Position numbers and translations under genes: made by a program. The notes under the pieces are model-generated. The model saw only the letters and a list, made by a program, of their open reading frames with translations, did not search any database and was not told the DNA's origin. Of a DNA stretch of 64,000 nucleotides, positions 53,980-61,622 are shown in pieces. This DNA comes from CAYJII01 sp964370225 (lineage in GTDB: Bacteria > Bacillota > Clostridia > Oscillospirales > Ruminococcaceae), in the NCBI GenBank assembly GCA_964370225.1, contig CAYJII010000005.1, positions 1-64,000 of the forward strand. The letters are read 5' to 3'. Position 1 is the stretch's first letter, and every line of letters starts with the position of its first letter.

Positions 53980-54993
53980 TTAAACTAAATATGGTTGTAA
54001 AAAGTTAAATAGATATCCTACTAATATTATACCTACTGCACATATCGCAATAAATACGCCCAAAAGTCTTGGCTTGATTGCTCTTTTTAACATAATCATT
54101 GATGGAATAGATAACGTAGTAACCGCCATCATAAAGCTTAGTATTGTACCCAGCTGTGCGCCTTTTCCAAGCAGCGCCTCTGCAATCGGAATTGTACCAA
54201 AAATGTCTGCATATATTGGAATACCGATTAACGTGGACATAAGAACTCCAAAAGGATTATTGCTACCTAGTATTGTTTCTATAAACTCTTGAGGTATCCA
54301 GTTGTGAATTATTGCCCCAATGCCTACACCAATTAATATATAGATGAACACTTTTTTGAATGTCTCAAGCGTTTGGTCTTTTGCATACAACAGTCTATCT
54401 TTTTTTGTAAGTTCAGGCGACTCTAAGTCTACATTTCCAGCTGTTAAAATAAACTCTTCTACATATTTTTCCATTTTAAGCTTTTCTATTAGTGTACCGC
54501 CTATAACTGCTACTGTCAATCCGAGTACTACATAAATTATTGCAACCTCTGCACCGAAAATCCCCATTAAAAGCATTAAGCTTGCTAGATCTACCATAGG
54601 AGATGATATCAAAAATGAAAATGTAACGCCTAGTGGTAATTTTGCGCTAGTAAAACCTATAAAAAGCGGTATTGATGAACACGAGCAAAATGGAGTAACT
54701 GTACCTAGTAACGCTGCTATAATATTTGCCCAAACCCCTTTAAATCTCCCTAATATTTTTTTGCTTCTCTCTGGTGGGAAATAGCTTTGAATATATGAAA
54801 TCATGAAAATTAGCGCGCATAATAGCACAACAATTTTTATCATATCATAAATAAAAAACTGTAAGCTTCCTGCAATCGGCGTGCTCATATCCATGCCAAA
54901 TCCCTCTAGTATACTGTAAACTAAGTCGTTTAACCACTGCATACCTAAAATTTGTTGCGTGAAAAAATTCCACACTGTTTGTATCACTTGCAT
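53980..54993 (-). CDS. Permease of the DUF318/ArsP family
   Basis: The 337-residue protein has about eight membrane helices and the family motif TPFCSCSSIPLFIGF. The second conserved half contains IPIYADIFGTIPIAEALLGKG. Characterised relatives (ArsP) export organoarsenicals; others have no known substrate. I start at the ATG at 54993, 7 nt after GAGGT; the longer frame begins at 55011. It lies between arsR and the flavoprotein. Confidence 0.87.
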   Translation of the reverse strand: MQVIQTVWNFFTQQILGMQWLNDLVYSILEGFGMDMSTPIAGSLQFFIYDMIKIVVLLCALIFMISYIQSYFPPERSKKILGRFKGVWANIIAALLGTVTPFCSCSSIPLFIGFTSAKLPLGVTFSFLISSPMVDLASLMLLMGIFGAEVAIIYVVLGLTVAVIGGTLIEKLKMEKYVEEFILTAGNVDLESPELTKKDRLLYAKDQTLETFKKVFIYILIGVGIGAIIHNWIPQEFIETILGSNNPFGVLMSTLIGIPIYADIFGTIPIAEALLGKGAQLGTILSFMMAVTTLSIPSMIMLKRAIKPRLLGVFIAICAVGIILVGYLFNFLQPYLV

Positions 54994-55063
54994 CTCAAAT
55001 ACCTCTTTCATATCAATTAAAATTGATGTGTATCTCTAAAATTTTACCATCCCAATTGGATGG

Positions 55064-55387
55064 CTAAGCTAAGTTTAATAAATAAGTTTCGTTTGGAGTT
55101 TGTTTTTGTGAAGGAGTAATTATCTCATCAACAATTTTAATCATGCGTTCTTTTACATCAGAATTAATACGATAAAGCATCCATTTGCCATTTTGCACCC
55201 CGCAAACTATGCCAGACTCACACAAAATCTTCATATGATACGACAGTGCAGATTGTTTTATATCTGTGCAATCAGACAATACACATGCACATTTTTCTCC
55301 ATCCCTGAGTAATTCTAAAATTGCAAGACGTTTCTCATCGCATAGAGCCTTAAATATTTTAGCATTTACTTCATGTTCATTCATCAA
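55064..55387 (-). CDS. ArsR/SmtB family repressor
   Basis: The 107-residue winged-helix protein is typical of ArsR. Its recognition helix is TDIKQSALSYHMKIL, and cysteines 33, 35 and 40 (CACVLSDC) sit at the start of that helix region, the place of the As(III) site in ArsR. Metal or metalloid sensing is therefore likely, arsenite being the first candidate. It has an operator over its own promoter and is the first gene of the operon. GGAGG lies 6 nt before the ATG. Confidence 0.92.
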   Translation of the reverse strand: MMNEHEVNAKIFKALCDEKRLAILELLRDGEKCACVLSDCTDIKQSALSYHMKILCESGIVCGVQNGKWMLYRINSDVKERMIKIVDEIITPSQKQTPNETYLLNLA

Positions 55388-55430
55388 AAAACCTCCTCGA
55401 TAAATTATATGCAGTAATAATAATTATTAC

Positions 55431-55446
55431 ATCAAATTATTTTGAT
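55431..55446 (-). promoter_or_regulatory. ArsR-type operator
   Basis: ATCAAATTATTTTGAT is a near-perfect palindrome (ATCAAA/TTTGAT) of the ArsR-box kind (ATCAA-n6-TTGAT). It covers the predicted transcription start of the arsR operon, so repressor binding would block initiation. Confidence 0.75.
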
Positions 55447-55452
55447 ATATAC

Positions 55453-55481
55453 AGTATACGCTGTGAAATATTTTTTGTCAA
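55453..55481 (-). promoter_or_regulatory. Promoter of the arsR operon
   Basis: On the minus strand TTGACA (55481-55476), 17 nt, TATACT (55458-55453). Confidence 0.8.
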
Positions 55482-55530
55482 TACTTAAATTAAAAAAAGT
55501 TGATATGTTTTTATTTTGCTAAATACTAAA

Positions 55531-55556
55531 AGCAGTTTTCGTAAACGAAAACTGCT
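55531..55556 (-). terminator. Terminator after the ABC-2 exporter operon
   Basis: AGCAGTTTTCGT with its complement forms a perfect 12-bp stem with a 2-nt spacer; on the minus strand it is followed by TTTTAGTATTT. Confidence 0.75.
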
Positions 55557-55568
55557 CTCCACATAAAT

Positions 55569-56345
55569 TTATGAGCCTGTCGATTTGTATTTTGAAAGGC
55601 CAAATCTAAAAAACGCGTAACATGGTATAGCAAAAAGCATTGAAATGAACGGCAAAAACATATAGTATGTATTATCACTATTTCCAGTTAAGTATAAAAA
55701 CGGATAGTACTGAAATAACGCAATCGGGATAACAAACGTAAATATTTTCAGCACAGTATCTCCAAATATTTCGAGAGGATATTTTCCAAACTCGTTACTT
55801 CCATATATAAAAATATTCATAAATTCTATCCCCTCGATTGTAAAAAAGCTAACACCAGCGTATAAGATAAATATTGATGAGAACGTGATTATTCCACCCA
55901 CTATCATAAAAATGAGAGTAAAAACTTTGTCCGCATTCCAGATTACTCCGCTTGCAGGCAGTGCATAAGCAAGCATAAGCACTGCTTGCAAAAATCTACC
56001 GAGTCTTGCAAATTCCATTGTTGAAGTTAAAACTTGAAATACAACGCTCCTTGGGCGAATTAATATCCTATCTAGCTCCCCCCTCCTTATTAATCCAGGG
56101 AAAAGGTCAAAACCTCTAAAGAAAATCTCTGAACTGGTAAAAGCAGTAAGCATCACAGAAAAACACAATAATATTTCTGAAAAAGTGTATCCATTAACTA
56201 GTTTAAATCTATCAAAAACAAAGTACATGCTCAAAAAGCTTGTAAAAGATACTATAAAATTCCCAATAGCTGATAAGAGGAATGATGTTTTATATTGCAT
56301 TTGACTAGCTAAAATCATCTTTAAAAATTTAAAATATATGCCCAT
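55569..56345 (-). CDS. ABC-2 family permease
   Basis: The 258-residue protein has about six membrane helices and no ATPase domain. RPRSVVFQVL and the pair with the next upstream permease match the two-permease ABC-2 exporters annotated as a viologen exporter family. It is the third gene of an ATPase-permease-permease operon. The substrate is unknown. Confidence 0.85.
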   Translation of the reverse strand: MGIYFKFLKMILASQMQYKTSFLLSAIGNFIVSFTSFLSMYFVFDRFKLVNGYTFSEILLCFSVMLTAFTSSEIFFRGFDLFPGLIRRGELDRILIRPRSVVFQVLTSTMEFARLGRFLQAVLMLAYALPASGVIWNADKVFTLIFMIVGGIITFSSIFILYAGVSFFTIEGIEFMNIFIYGSNEFGKYPLEIFGDTVLKIFTFVIPIALFQYYPFLYLTGNSDNTYYMFLPFISMLFAIPCYAFFRFGLSKYKSTGS

Positions 56346-56347
56346 AT

Positions 56348-57151
56348 TTAACCTCCTTGTGCAACTACTTTTTTGAGTGCGTTTCGCATCAGCAGTTTAC
56401 CAATTCCTACAAGTACTACTATCCAAAATAGTTGCAGCGCCATTGCACTCAGCGTTTGAACTCCAGTGATTTGTCCAATATAGACTAAGAATGGTGTGCT
56501 CTGAATTGACGCAAACGGTAGCAAGTAAATTATCGGTTGTAGCCAATCTGGAAAAAATGGAATAGGTATGAGCGCACCTGTAAGTAGCTCCATCGCGCTA
56601 ACTGCTATCGCTTTTATCCCGTTAGCTGATATCGTATAAAATGCAGTTGTGTATATTAACATCCCTATTGAAGTCACGACAAATAATCCGAATATTGAAG
56701 AGATTAAGAATAATAGAAATGTCATTATGTCAGCTGGTAATGTTAGATTATAAGGATATGGTAATAGCATTGCAAAAATTAAAATTGGAGCAGATCTTAA
56801 CACCACCCGTGATAATCTTGTTGCTACGTTTTTTGTAAACCACATTGAGTATATATCAATAGGCCTGCACATTTCGTAAGCAATACTGCCTGAGGTAATA
56901 CTCTCAAAAATATCGTTATCGAAAAACCACGCATTAAAAAGCGTGAGTAATGCTTGCTGTAGCCATATGTAGCTTGTTAATTGTGAAAACTCCATCGGGA
57001 ATGCTGAAGCGTCGCTTTGATAAAAAGCATGGTATAGTAGTATCGTCATTCCTCCCCACGCAAACTGAGTTGCAAGACCTCCCCATGCAGCCGCTCGATA
57101 CTGCAAGCCTGTGACAAAGCGAATTCGTAAAAAAGAGTAATATTTTTTCAT
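56348..57151 (-). CDS. ABC-2 family permease
   Basis: The 267-residue protein has about six membrane helices, with MCRPIDIYSMWF, a conserved loop of this family, near residue 95. It lies 2 nt from the second permease and 11 nt after the ATPase, so the three are cotranscribed. Confidence 0.85.
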   Translation of the reverse strand: MKKYYSFLRIRFVTGLQYRAAAWGGLATQFAWGGMTILLYHAFYQSDASAFPMEFSQLTSYIWLQQALLTLFNAWFFDNDIFESITSGSIAYEMCRPIDIYSMWFTKNVATRLSRVVLRSAPILIFAMLLPYPYNLTLPADIMTFLLFLISSIFGLFVVTSIGMLIYTTAFYTISANGIKAIAVSAMELLTGALIPIPFFPDWLQPIIYLLPFASIQSTPFLVYIGQITGVQTLSAMALQLFWIVVLVGIGKLLMRNALKKVVAQGG

Positions 57152-57162
57152 TCCATATCCTC

Positions 57163-58149
57163 CTATATTTCAAATTCTTTGTACAGCGACACTACCATTT
57201 CCTCTGCAGTAGTAGAGCTCACCGCTATATCTGTTACGGATAATTTTGATGACAAAAGCGTAATCGCCTGTGACACTCCTATTATATTAGTATCCACTGT
57301 AATCTCAATATGTCCATCTAAATCTTTTATAACTTCAAATCCACCAATATCATTAAAGATATCATGTTCACCTGTCGCATCGTAATCTACTACCAACGTT
57401 TTAAAGGAAGAGTTTCTTTTTTTAAGTTCACTTAATGAACCGTCAAGCAAAATTTTGCCTTTCCCAATCAGCAATATTCGCTCAGTTAAAGCTTCTATAT
57501 CCTGCATATCATGGGTTGTTAGTATAACAGTGGTCTTATGCTCCTTATTGATTTTTTTCACAAAATCTCTCACTGCAATTTTTGATATTGCATCGAGCCC
57601 AATAGTAGGCTCATCCAAAAACAAAATTTTCGGATTATGTAAAAGAGAGGCAGCTATTTCACATCTCATACGTTGGCCTAGCGAAAGTTGACGTGCTGGC
57701 GTTTTCAATATTTCGCTTAAATCAAGCAACTCGGTAAGCTCGTCCCGCATTTTAATATATGCGCTTTGTTCAACCTTATAAATATCACGCAAAAGCTCAA
57801 AGCTATCGATAACAGGTACATCCCACCATAGTTGTGACCGCTGCCCGAAAACTACTCCAATCTCGCTAACATGTGCTACCCTATCCTTATGTGGGATTTT
57901 CCCATTAATCACACATGAGCCACTATCGGGAGTAAGCACACCACTCATCACTTTTATCGTGCTACTTTTCCCAGCACCGTTAGGGCCAATATATCCTACC
58001 ATTTCTCCATCATTTACCGTAAAAGAAATATCATCAAGCGCATGAATATAACTATACTCCTTATTAAAGAGAGCTTTTACCGCTTGAGAAAAACCTGCGT
58101 TACGCTTTCCAACCTTGAAAGTTTTTCTAATATTTTTTACCTCAATCAT
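57163..58149 (-). CDS. ABC transporter ATPase of an ABC-2 exporter
   Basis: The 328-residue protein has Walker A GPNGAGKSS (about 57-65), then GQRSQLWWDVPVIDSF, characteristic of this exporter family. The signature is LSLGQRMR and Walker B is ILFLDEPTIGLD. The C-terminal 80 residues extend beyond the ATPase fold. AAGGAAAGGGG precedes the ATG. Confidence 0.9.
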   Translation of the reverse strand: MIEVKNIRKTFKVGKRNAGFSQAVKALFNKEYSYIHALDDISFTVNDGEMVGYIGPNGAGKSSTIKVMSGVLTPDSGSCVINGKIPHKDRVAHVSEIGVVFGQRSQLWWDVPVIDSFELLRDIYKVEQSAYIKMRDELTELLDLSEILKTPARQLSLGQRMRCEIAASLLHNPKILFLDEPTIGLDAISKIAVRDFVKKINKEHKTTVILTTHDMQDIEALTERILLIGKGKILLDGSLSELKKRNSSFKTLVVDYDATGEHDIFNDIGGFEVIKDLDGHIEITVDTNIIGVSQAITLLSSKLSVTDIAVSSTTAEEMVVSLYKEFEI

Positions 58150-58194
58150 TTTTTGCCCCTTTCCTTAATAACTGTTAAAATTGCATGACGAATG

Positions 58195-58219
58195 CAGCCA
58201 TATTTTGGTTATATGGCTG
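58195..58219 (-). promoter_or_regulatory. Hairpin in the ABC-2 operon leader
   Basis: CAGCCATAT and ATATGGCTG form a perfect 9-bp stem with a 7-nt loop, about 45-70 nt before the start codon. It could be a regulatory leader structure. Confidence 0.45.
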
Positions 58220-58252
58220 TGAGTTTTTATCGCTATTTTATTGTGTTTAATC

Positions 58253-58281
58253 ATTATACACATATTTTTTCGCTAAGTCAA
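58253..58281 (-). promoter_or_regulatory. Promoter of the ABC-2 exporter operon
   Basis: On the minus strand TTGACT (58281-58276), 17 nt, TATAAT (58258-58253). Confidence 0.75.
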
Positions 58282-58295
58282 TAGTTTTTTCTACA

Positions 58296-58324
58296 TTGTT
58301 ATTGCTTTTTTATTATGATATAAT
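58296..58324 (+). promoter_or_regulatory. Promoter of the unknown membrane protein gene
   Basis: TTGTTA (58296-58301), 17 nt, TATAAT (58319-58324). It is divergent from the ABC-2 promoter and the -35 boxes are only 14 nt apart, so one bound protein could affect both. Confidence 0.65.
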
Positions 58325-58371
58325 AGAAAGTAGGAAATATTATTACAACTATCTTTTTATAGAGGTGTAGC

Positions 58372-59457
58372 ATGAAAAAAGTAGTCGATTTATCGCTGGG
58401 GTTTATTTTTTTATTATTGATATTCATTGCTGGGTTTTATTTCATAATTAGCTCGATGGTAACTCAGTACAAGATGAGTACAGGGCATAATATCGAAAAT
58501 TTTAATGTAGCAGATTTAAATGCTGGAGATTATATTTTTGGGTACATAGACACATATTTATATGATGTCGAAAGTGAAACTGGCGTACAAGGAACTATTA
58601 CTTCTGAGGGCAGAACGATTTATAATGTTTTTAGCTTGCCAGACAATGGCAGTAGCTATATTCCCACATATATTTCAGATCCCCATACCATATACGAGCT
58701 CGATATACTTGGCACTGAGGAATCACATAACGTATATTTTGAAGGGAAAGTTACTAAAGCTCTGGCTCAGATAGATTCTGACTGGTATATGTCTGCGTTA
58801 ACATTAAGCGATGAGGAAGCAGTTAGTGAGCTTGTTCGTCAAGATATAGCTTTATTAGCTTGGGACTTTTCTGGCAATGATTATTATTTAATTATCGGAT
58901 TAGTCTTAATAGCTATCAGTGTTGCTTTTTTCATTTTAAATGGTGGCTTTTCTAACTTAGTTCATCACGAGCCTAATACCATTAGTGCAGTTGTTACCTC
59001 CGATGAGAAGATACTAAATGCGCTTTTAGTAAATACAAAAATCCTGCCACATACACAGGTAAAACAAATGCTCGAAAGCGAAAAAACTTTATTACGCATG
59101 TATAATCTTAAAGTAAAAGAGCTCAACAAAAGCCGTGGCGAAGGCTACATACTCCTCTTTGTAGGAATCGCTGTGTACATTGCGTTTTCTTACTCAATAG
59201 CAAGACTTCTTGCGGTTCTCATGATTGTTTTTGCCTTGCGTAAAATAATAATTGCTTTGTATAATTCCTCGAATAAATTTGTTTTGTCCTTTATAGATTT
59301 ATTTCAAAAAGATAATTTGCATAAGCGAATTATTACGGCACAAGAGCATATTGCTGAGCTTGAAACTGTGCTTAAAAAGATAGATGAAGAAGCTGAAAAA
59401 GAGCCTATAGCTACTAAAGCAGAGGAAACATTTAGACTAGATAATTTTAGAGGATAA
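58372..59457 (+). CDS. Unknown membrane protein with extracytoplasmic domain
   Basis: The 361-residue protein has a membrane helix at 6-31, then an outer domain of about 135 residues (35-170) rich in Asp, Tyr and Thr. A second helix (171-190), a cytoplasmic stretch (190-258), a helix pair (258-290) and a coiled-coil-like charged tail (310-350) follow. I recognise no family. The gene is divergent from the ABC-2 exporter and ends before a 443-bp non-coding region that holds a terminator, the second copy of the 188-nt repeat, and the next promoter. Confidence 0.7.
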   Translation: MKKVVDLSLGFIFLLLIFIAGFYFIISSMVTQYKMSTGHNIENFNVADLNAGDYIFGYIDTYLYDVESETGVQGTITSEGRTIYNVFSLPDNGSSYIPTYISDPHTIYELDILGTEESHNVYFEGKVTKALAQIDSDWYMSALTLSDEEAVSELVRQDIALLAWDFSGNDYYLIIGLVLIAISVAFFILNGGFSNLVHHEPNTISAVVTSDEKILNALLVNTKILPHTQVKQMLESEKTLLRMYNLKVKELNKSRGEGYILLFVGIAVYIAFSYSIARLLAVLMIVFALRKIIIALYNSSNKFVLSFIDLFQKDNLHKRIITAQEHIAELETVLKKIDEEAEKEPIATKAEETFRLDNFRG

Positions 59458-59490
59458 GTTATATTACTTATTAAACTTATGTTAAAGTAG

Positions 59491-59523
59491 GCGGATGGAG
59501 TGACACTGTTTCACTTTATCCGC
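59491..59523 (+). terminator. Terminator after the unknown membrane protein
   Basis: GCGGATGGAGTGA pairs fully with TCACTTTATCCGC (two G-U pairs), 7-nt loop; the following sequence is AT-rich with only short T-runs. Between here and 59595 I see no other feature. Confidence 0.65.
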
Positions 59524-59595
59524 TATTATTAATATTTAACAAAGTGAAATATTAATCTGACATGTGGAGCATTCTTGCCCCACGGCAATAAAATT

Positions 59596-59783
59596 AGGGG
59601 AAATTGTCTTGTATTTCCCCTCTTTAACAATCCAGCTAACTGTTAAATTCACCCCTTTGCCTTTTTCGCACCGTTAAGATATTCCGCTTATCTGCGAACA
59701 AGCATCCAAGGCTTCGCCTTTGGATACCACGATTTTTAGAAAAAAATCGAGTAAAACTTAAATATGGCAACTTCATATTACTT
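59596..59783 (+). repeat. Structured 188-nt intergenic element, copy 2
   Basis: This is the second copy of the element at 4191-4378. Its hairpins are stronger: AGGGGAAAT/ATTTCCCCT (59596-59621, perfect 9 bp), TTTAACA/TGTTAAA (59623-59647), GCTT/AAGC (59686-59703), ATCC-AAGGC-TTC-GCCTT-T-GGAT (59704-59725), CGATTTTT/AAAAATCG (59730-59749) and AATATG/CATATT (59761-59779). Where copy 1 differs, the partner base usually differs too. On the minus strand a frame of about 40 codons is open across the 5' part, but it meets a stop just upstream and is broken in copy 1, so coding is unlikely. Confidence 0.75.
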
Positions 59784-59787
59784 CGGA

Positions 59788-59833
59788 TAAATAATATTTT
59801 TCACTTGAAAAAATATTATTTATATGTTATAAT
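59788..59833 (+). promoter_or_regulatory. Promoter with overlapping palindrome, CydDC-like cluster
   Basis: TTGAAA (59805-59810), 17 nt, TATAAT (59828-59833), with TG one base before the -10. A 14-bp inverted repeat, TAAATAATATTTTT (59788-59801) and AAAAATATTATTTA (59809-59822), with a 7-nt spacer, covers the -35 and spacer, as a repressor operator would. The regulator is not identified. Confidence 0.6.
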
Positions 59834-59900
59834 GCTTTGGTTAGTTTTGGCTAACATTTATTTTGATTTTTTTACAATTTGATTTGATAGAGGGATAAAA

Positions 59901-61622
59901 ATGATTAATAAAAGACTAATAAAAATAGTACCTGACGCCAACTCGCATATAGCAAAAAATGTCATGCTACAAATTGCAGGATTAATCTGTAACATCATTT
60001 TGATGATATGTGTTAGCATATTTTTAGGTAACTTAATAAACGATAGCCTAACAGCTAGTATAGCAGTGCCTACTATTTTAATTGTAGTAATTTGCATCGC
60101 CCTTAAAGTAGGATCGATTTATCTAGCAAGCATACAAAGCTATCTTGCATCAAAATCTGTAAAAAGTATTTTGCGCAGTAAAATTTACGATAAAGTTATA
60201 AAACTTGGTAGCAAATACACACAAAAAGTGTCATCGGCTGAGCTTTTGCAAATGTCTGTAGAGGGAGTTGAACAGCTCGAAACTTATTTTGGCAATTTTT
60301 TGCCGCAATTTTTTTATTCGATGATTTCTCCGCTAATCTTATTTGCTGTTGTTTCTTTTATCAATTTTAAAATTGCTGTAATTCTCTTTATCTGCGTACC
60401 TCTTATTCCGATTTCGATCGTTTTAGTGCAAAAATTTGCCAAAAAGCTATTAGCTAAATATTGGAATGAATATCTGGGGCTTGGCGACAATTTCCTCGAA
60501 AATTTACAGGGGCTTAACACATTAAAAATTTATAGCTCAGATGAATATAAACATACAAAAATGAATGAGCAAGCAGAGCGCTTTAGAATCGTGACAATGA
60601 AGGTGCTTTCCATGCAGCTAAACTCCATTATTGTCATGGACATAATCGCTTATGGGGGCGCAGCTCTCGGTATAATCTTTGCTTTGCTCGAGTTTTCAGC
60701 CGGAAGCATCACAGTAGCAGGTATGATTGCGATTATCATGCTTAGTGCAGATTTTTTCTTACCATTAAGAATTCTTGGCAGTTTTTTTCACATTGCTATG
60801 AACGGGATAGCAGCTAGCAAAAAAATCTTCACCTTGCTTGATATCCACGAAGATGAAGAAAAAACTGCGAGAATTACTGATACTTCCATCAGCATCAATC
60901 ACCTCGACTATTATTACGATGAAAAGCATATAATCCACGATATTAGCTTAGATATCCCCCAAAACAGCTTTGTTTCAATTGTTGGGAAAAGTGGCTGTGG
61001 TAAATCTACCATTGCTGGAATATTAACTTCAGTAAATGAAAATTATATTGGTAATGTAAAGATTGGACAAACCGAGCTTTCTGAGATAAACAAGGAAAAC
61101 TTAAGCGAAAACATCACACTTATTTCTGCAAATAGCTATATCTTTAAAGGAAGTGTTCGAGAAAATTTAATGATGGCTAAAGCAAATGCTACTGACGATG
61201 ATATGTGGTTAGTATTAGAAAAAGTAAACTTAGACGAGTTCATTAAAAATGAAGATGGGCTTGAAACCGCTTTGCTCGAAAAAGGTAGTAACTTTTCTGG
61301 GGGGCAATGTCAACGTCTTGCACTAGCACGTGCACTACTTCATGATAGTGCAATCTATATTTTTGATGAAGCTACCAGCAATATTGATGTCGAAAGTGAA
61401 AATGACATTATGAGCACAATAAAAGATTTAGCATTAACAAAAACTGTAATACTTATATCTCACCGACTAGCGAATGTCGTAAATTCTGATACAATTTACG
61501 TATTAAAAAACGGAGAACTACTTGAAAGCGGCAAACATGCGGATTTGTTGAATAGTAATAGTTATTATTCCAAGCTTTGGAACACTCAACAAAATCTTGA
61601 AAATATGGAGGTGACAGCATAA
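59901..61622 (+). CDS. CydD-like ABC transporter, membrane-ATPase fusion
   Basis: The 573-residue protein has six membrane helices (1-310) and an ATPase domain with Walker A GKSGCGKST, signature FSGGQCQR and Walker B IFDEATSNID. The switch histidine is present (ILISHRLANV). It pairs with the next gene as a heterodimer of the CydDC kind. CydDC exports thiols or handles heme for cytochrome bd; no cytochrome genes are near, so this role is not established here. Confidence 0.88.
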   Translation: MINKRLIKIVPDANSHIAKNVMLQIAGLICNIILMICVSIFLGNLINDSLTASIAVPTILIVVICIALKVGSIYLASIQSYLASKSVKSILRSKIYDKVIKLGSKYTQKVSSAELLQMSVEGVEQLETYFGNFLPQFFYSMISPLILFAVVSFINFKIAVILFICVPLIPISIVLVQKFAKKLLAKYWNEYLGLGDNFLENLQGLNTLKIYSSDEYKHTKMNEQAERFRIVTMKVLSMQLNSIIVMDIIAYGGAALGIIFALLEFSAGSITVAGMIAIIMLSADFFLPLRILGSFFHIAMNGIAASKKIFTLLDIHEDEEKTARITDTSISINHLDYYYDEKHIIHDISLDIPQNSFVSIVGKSGCGKSTIAGILTSVNENYIGNVKIGQTELSEINKENLSENITLISANSYIFKGSVRENLMMAKANATDDDMWLVLEKVNLDEFIKNEDGLETALLEKGSNFSGGQCQRLALARALLHDSAIYIFDEATSNIDVESENDIMSTIKDLALTKTVILISHRLANVVNSDTIYVLKNGELLESGKHADLLNSNSYYSKLWNTQQNLENMEVTA

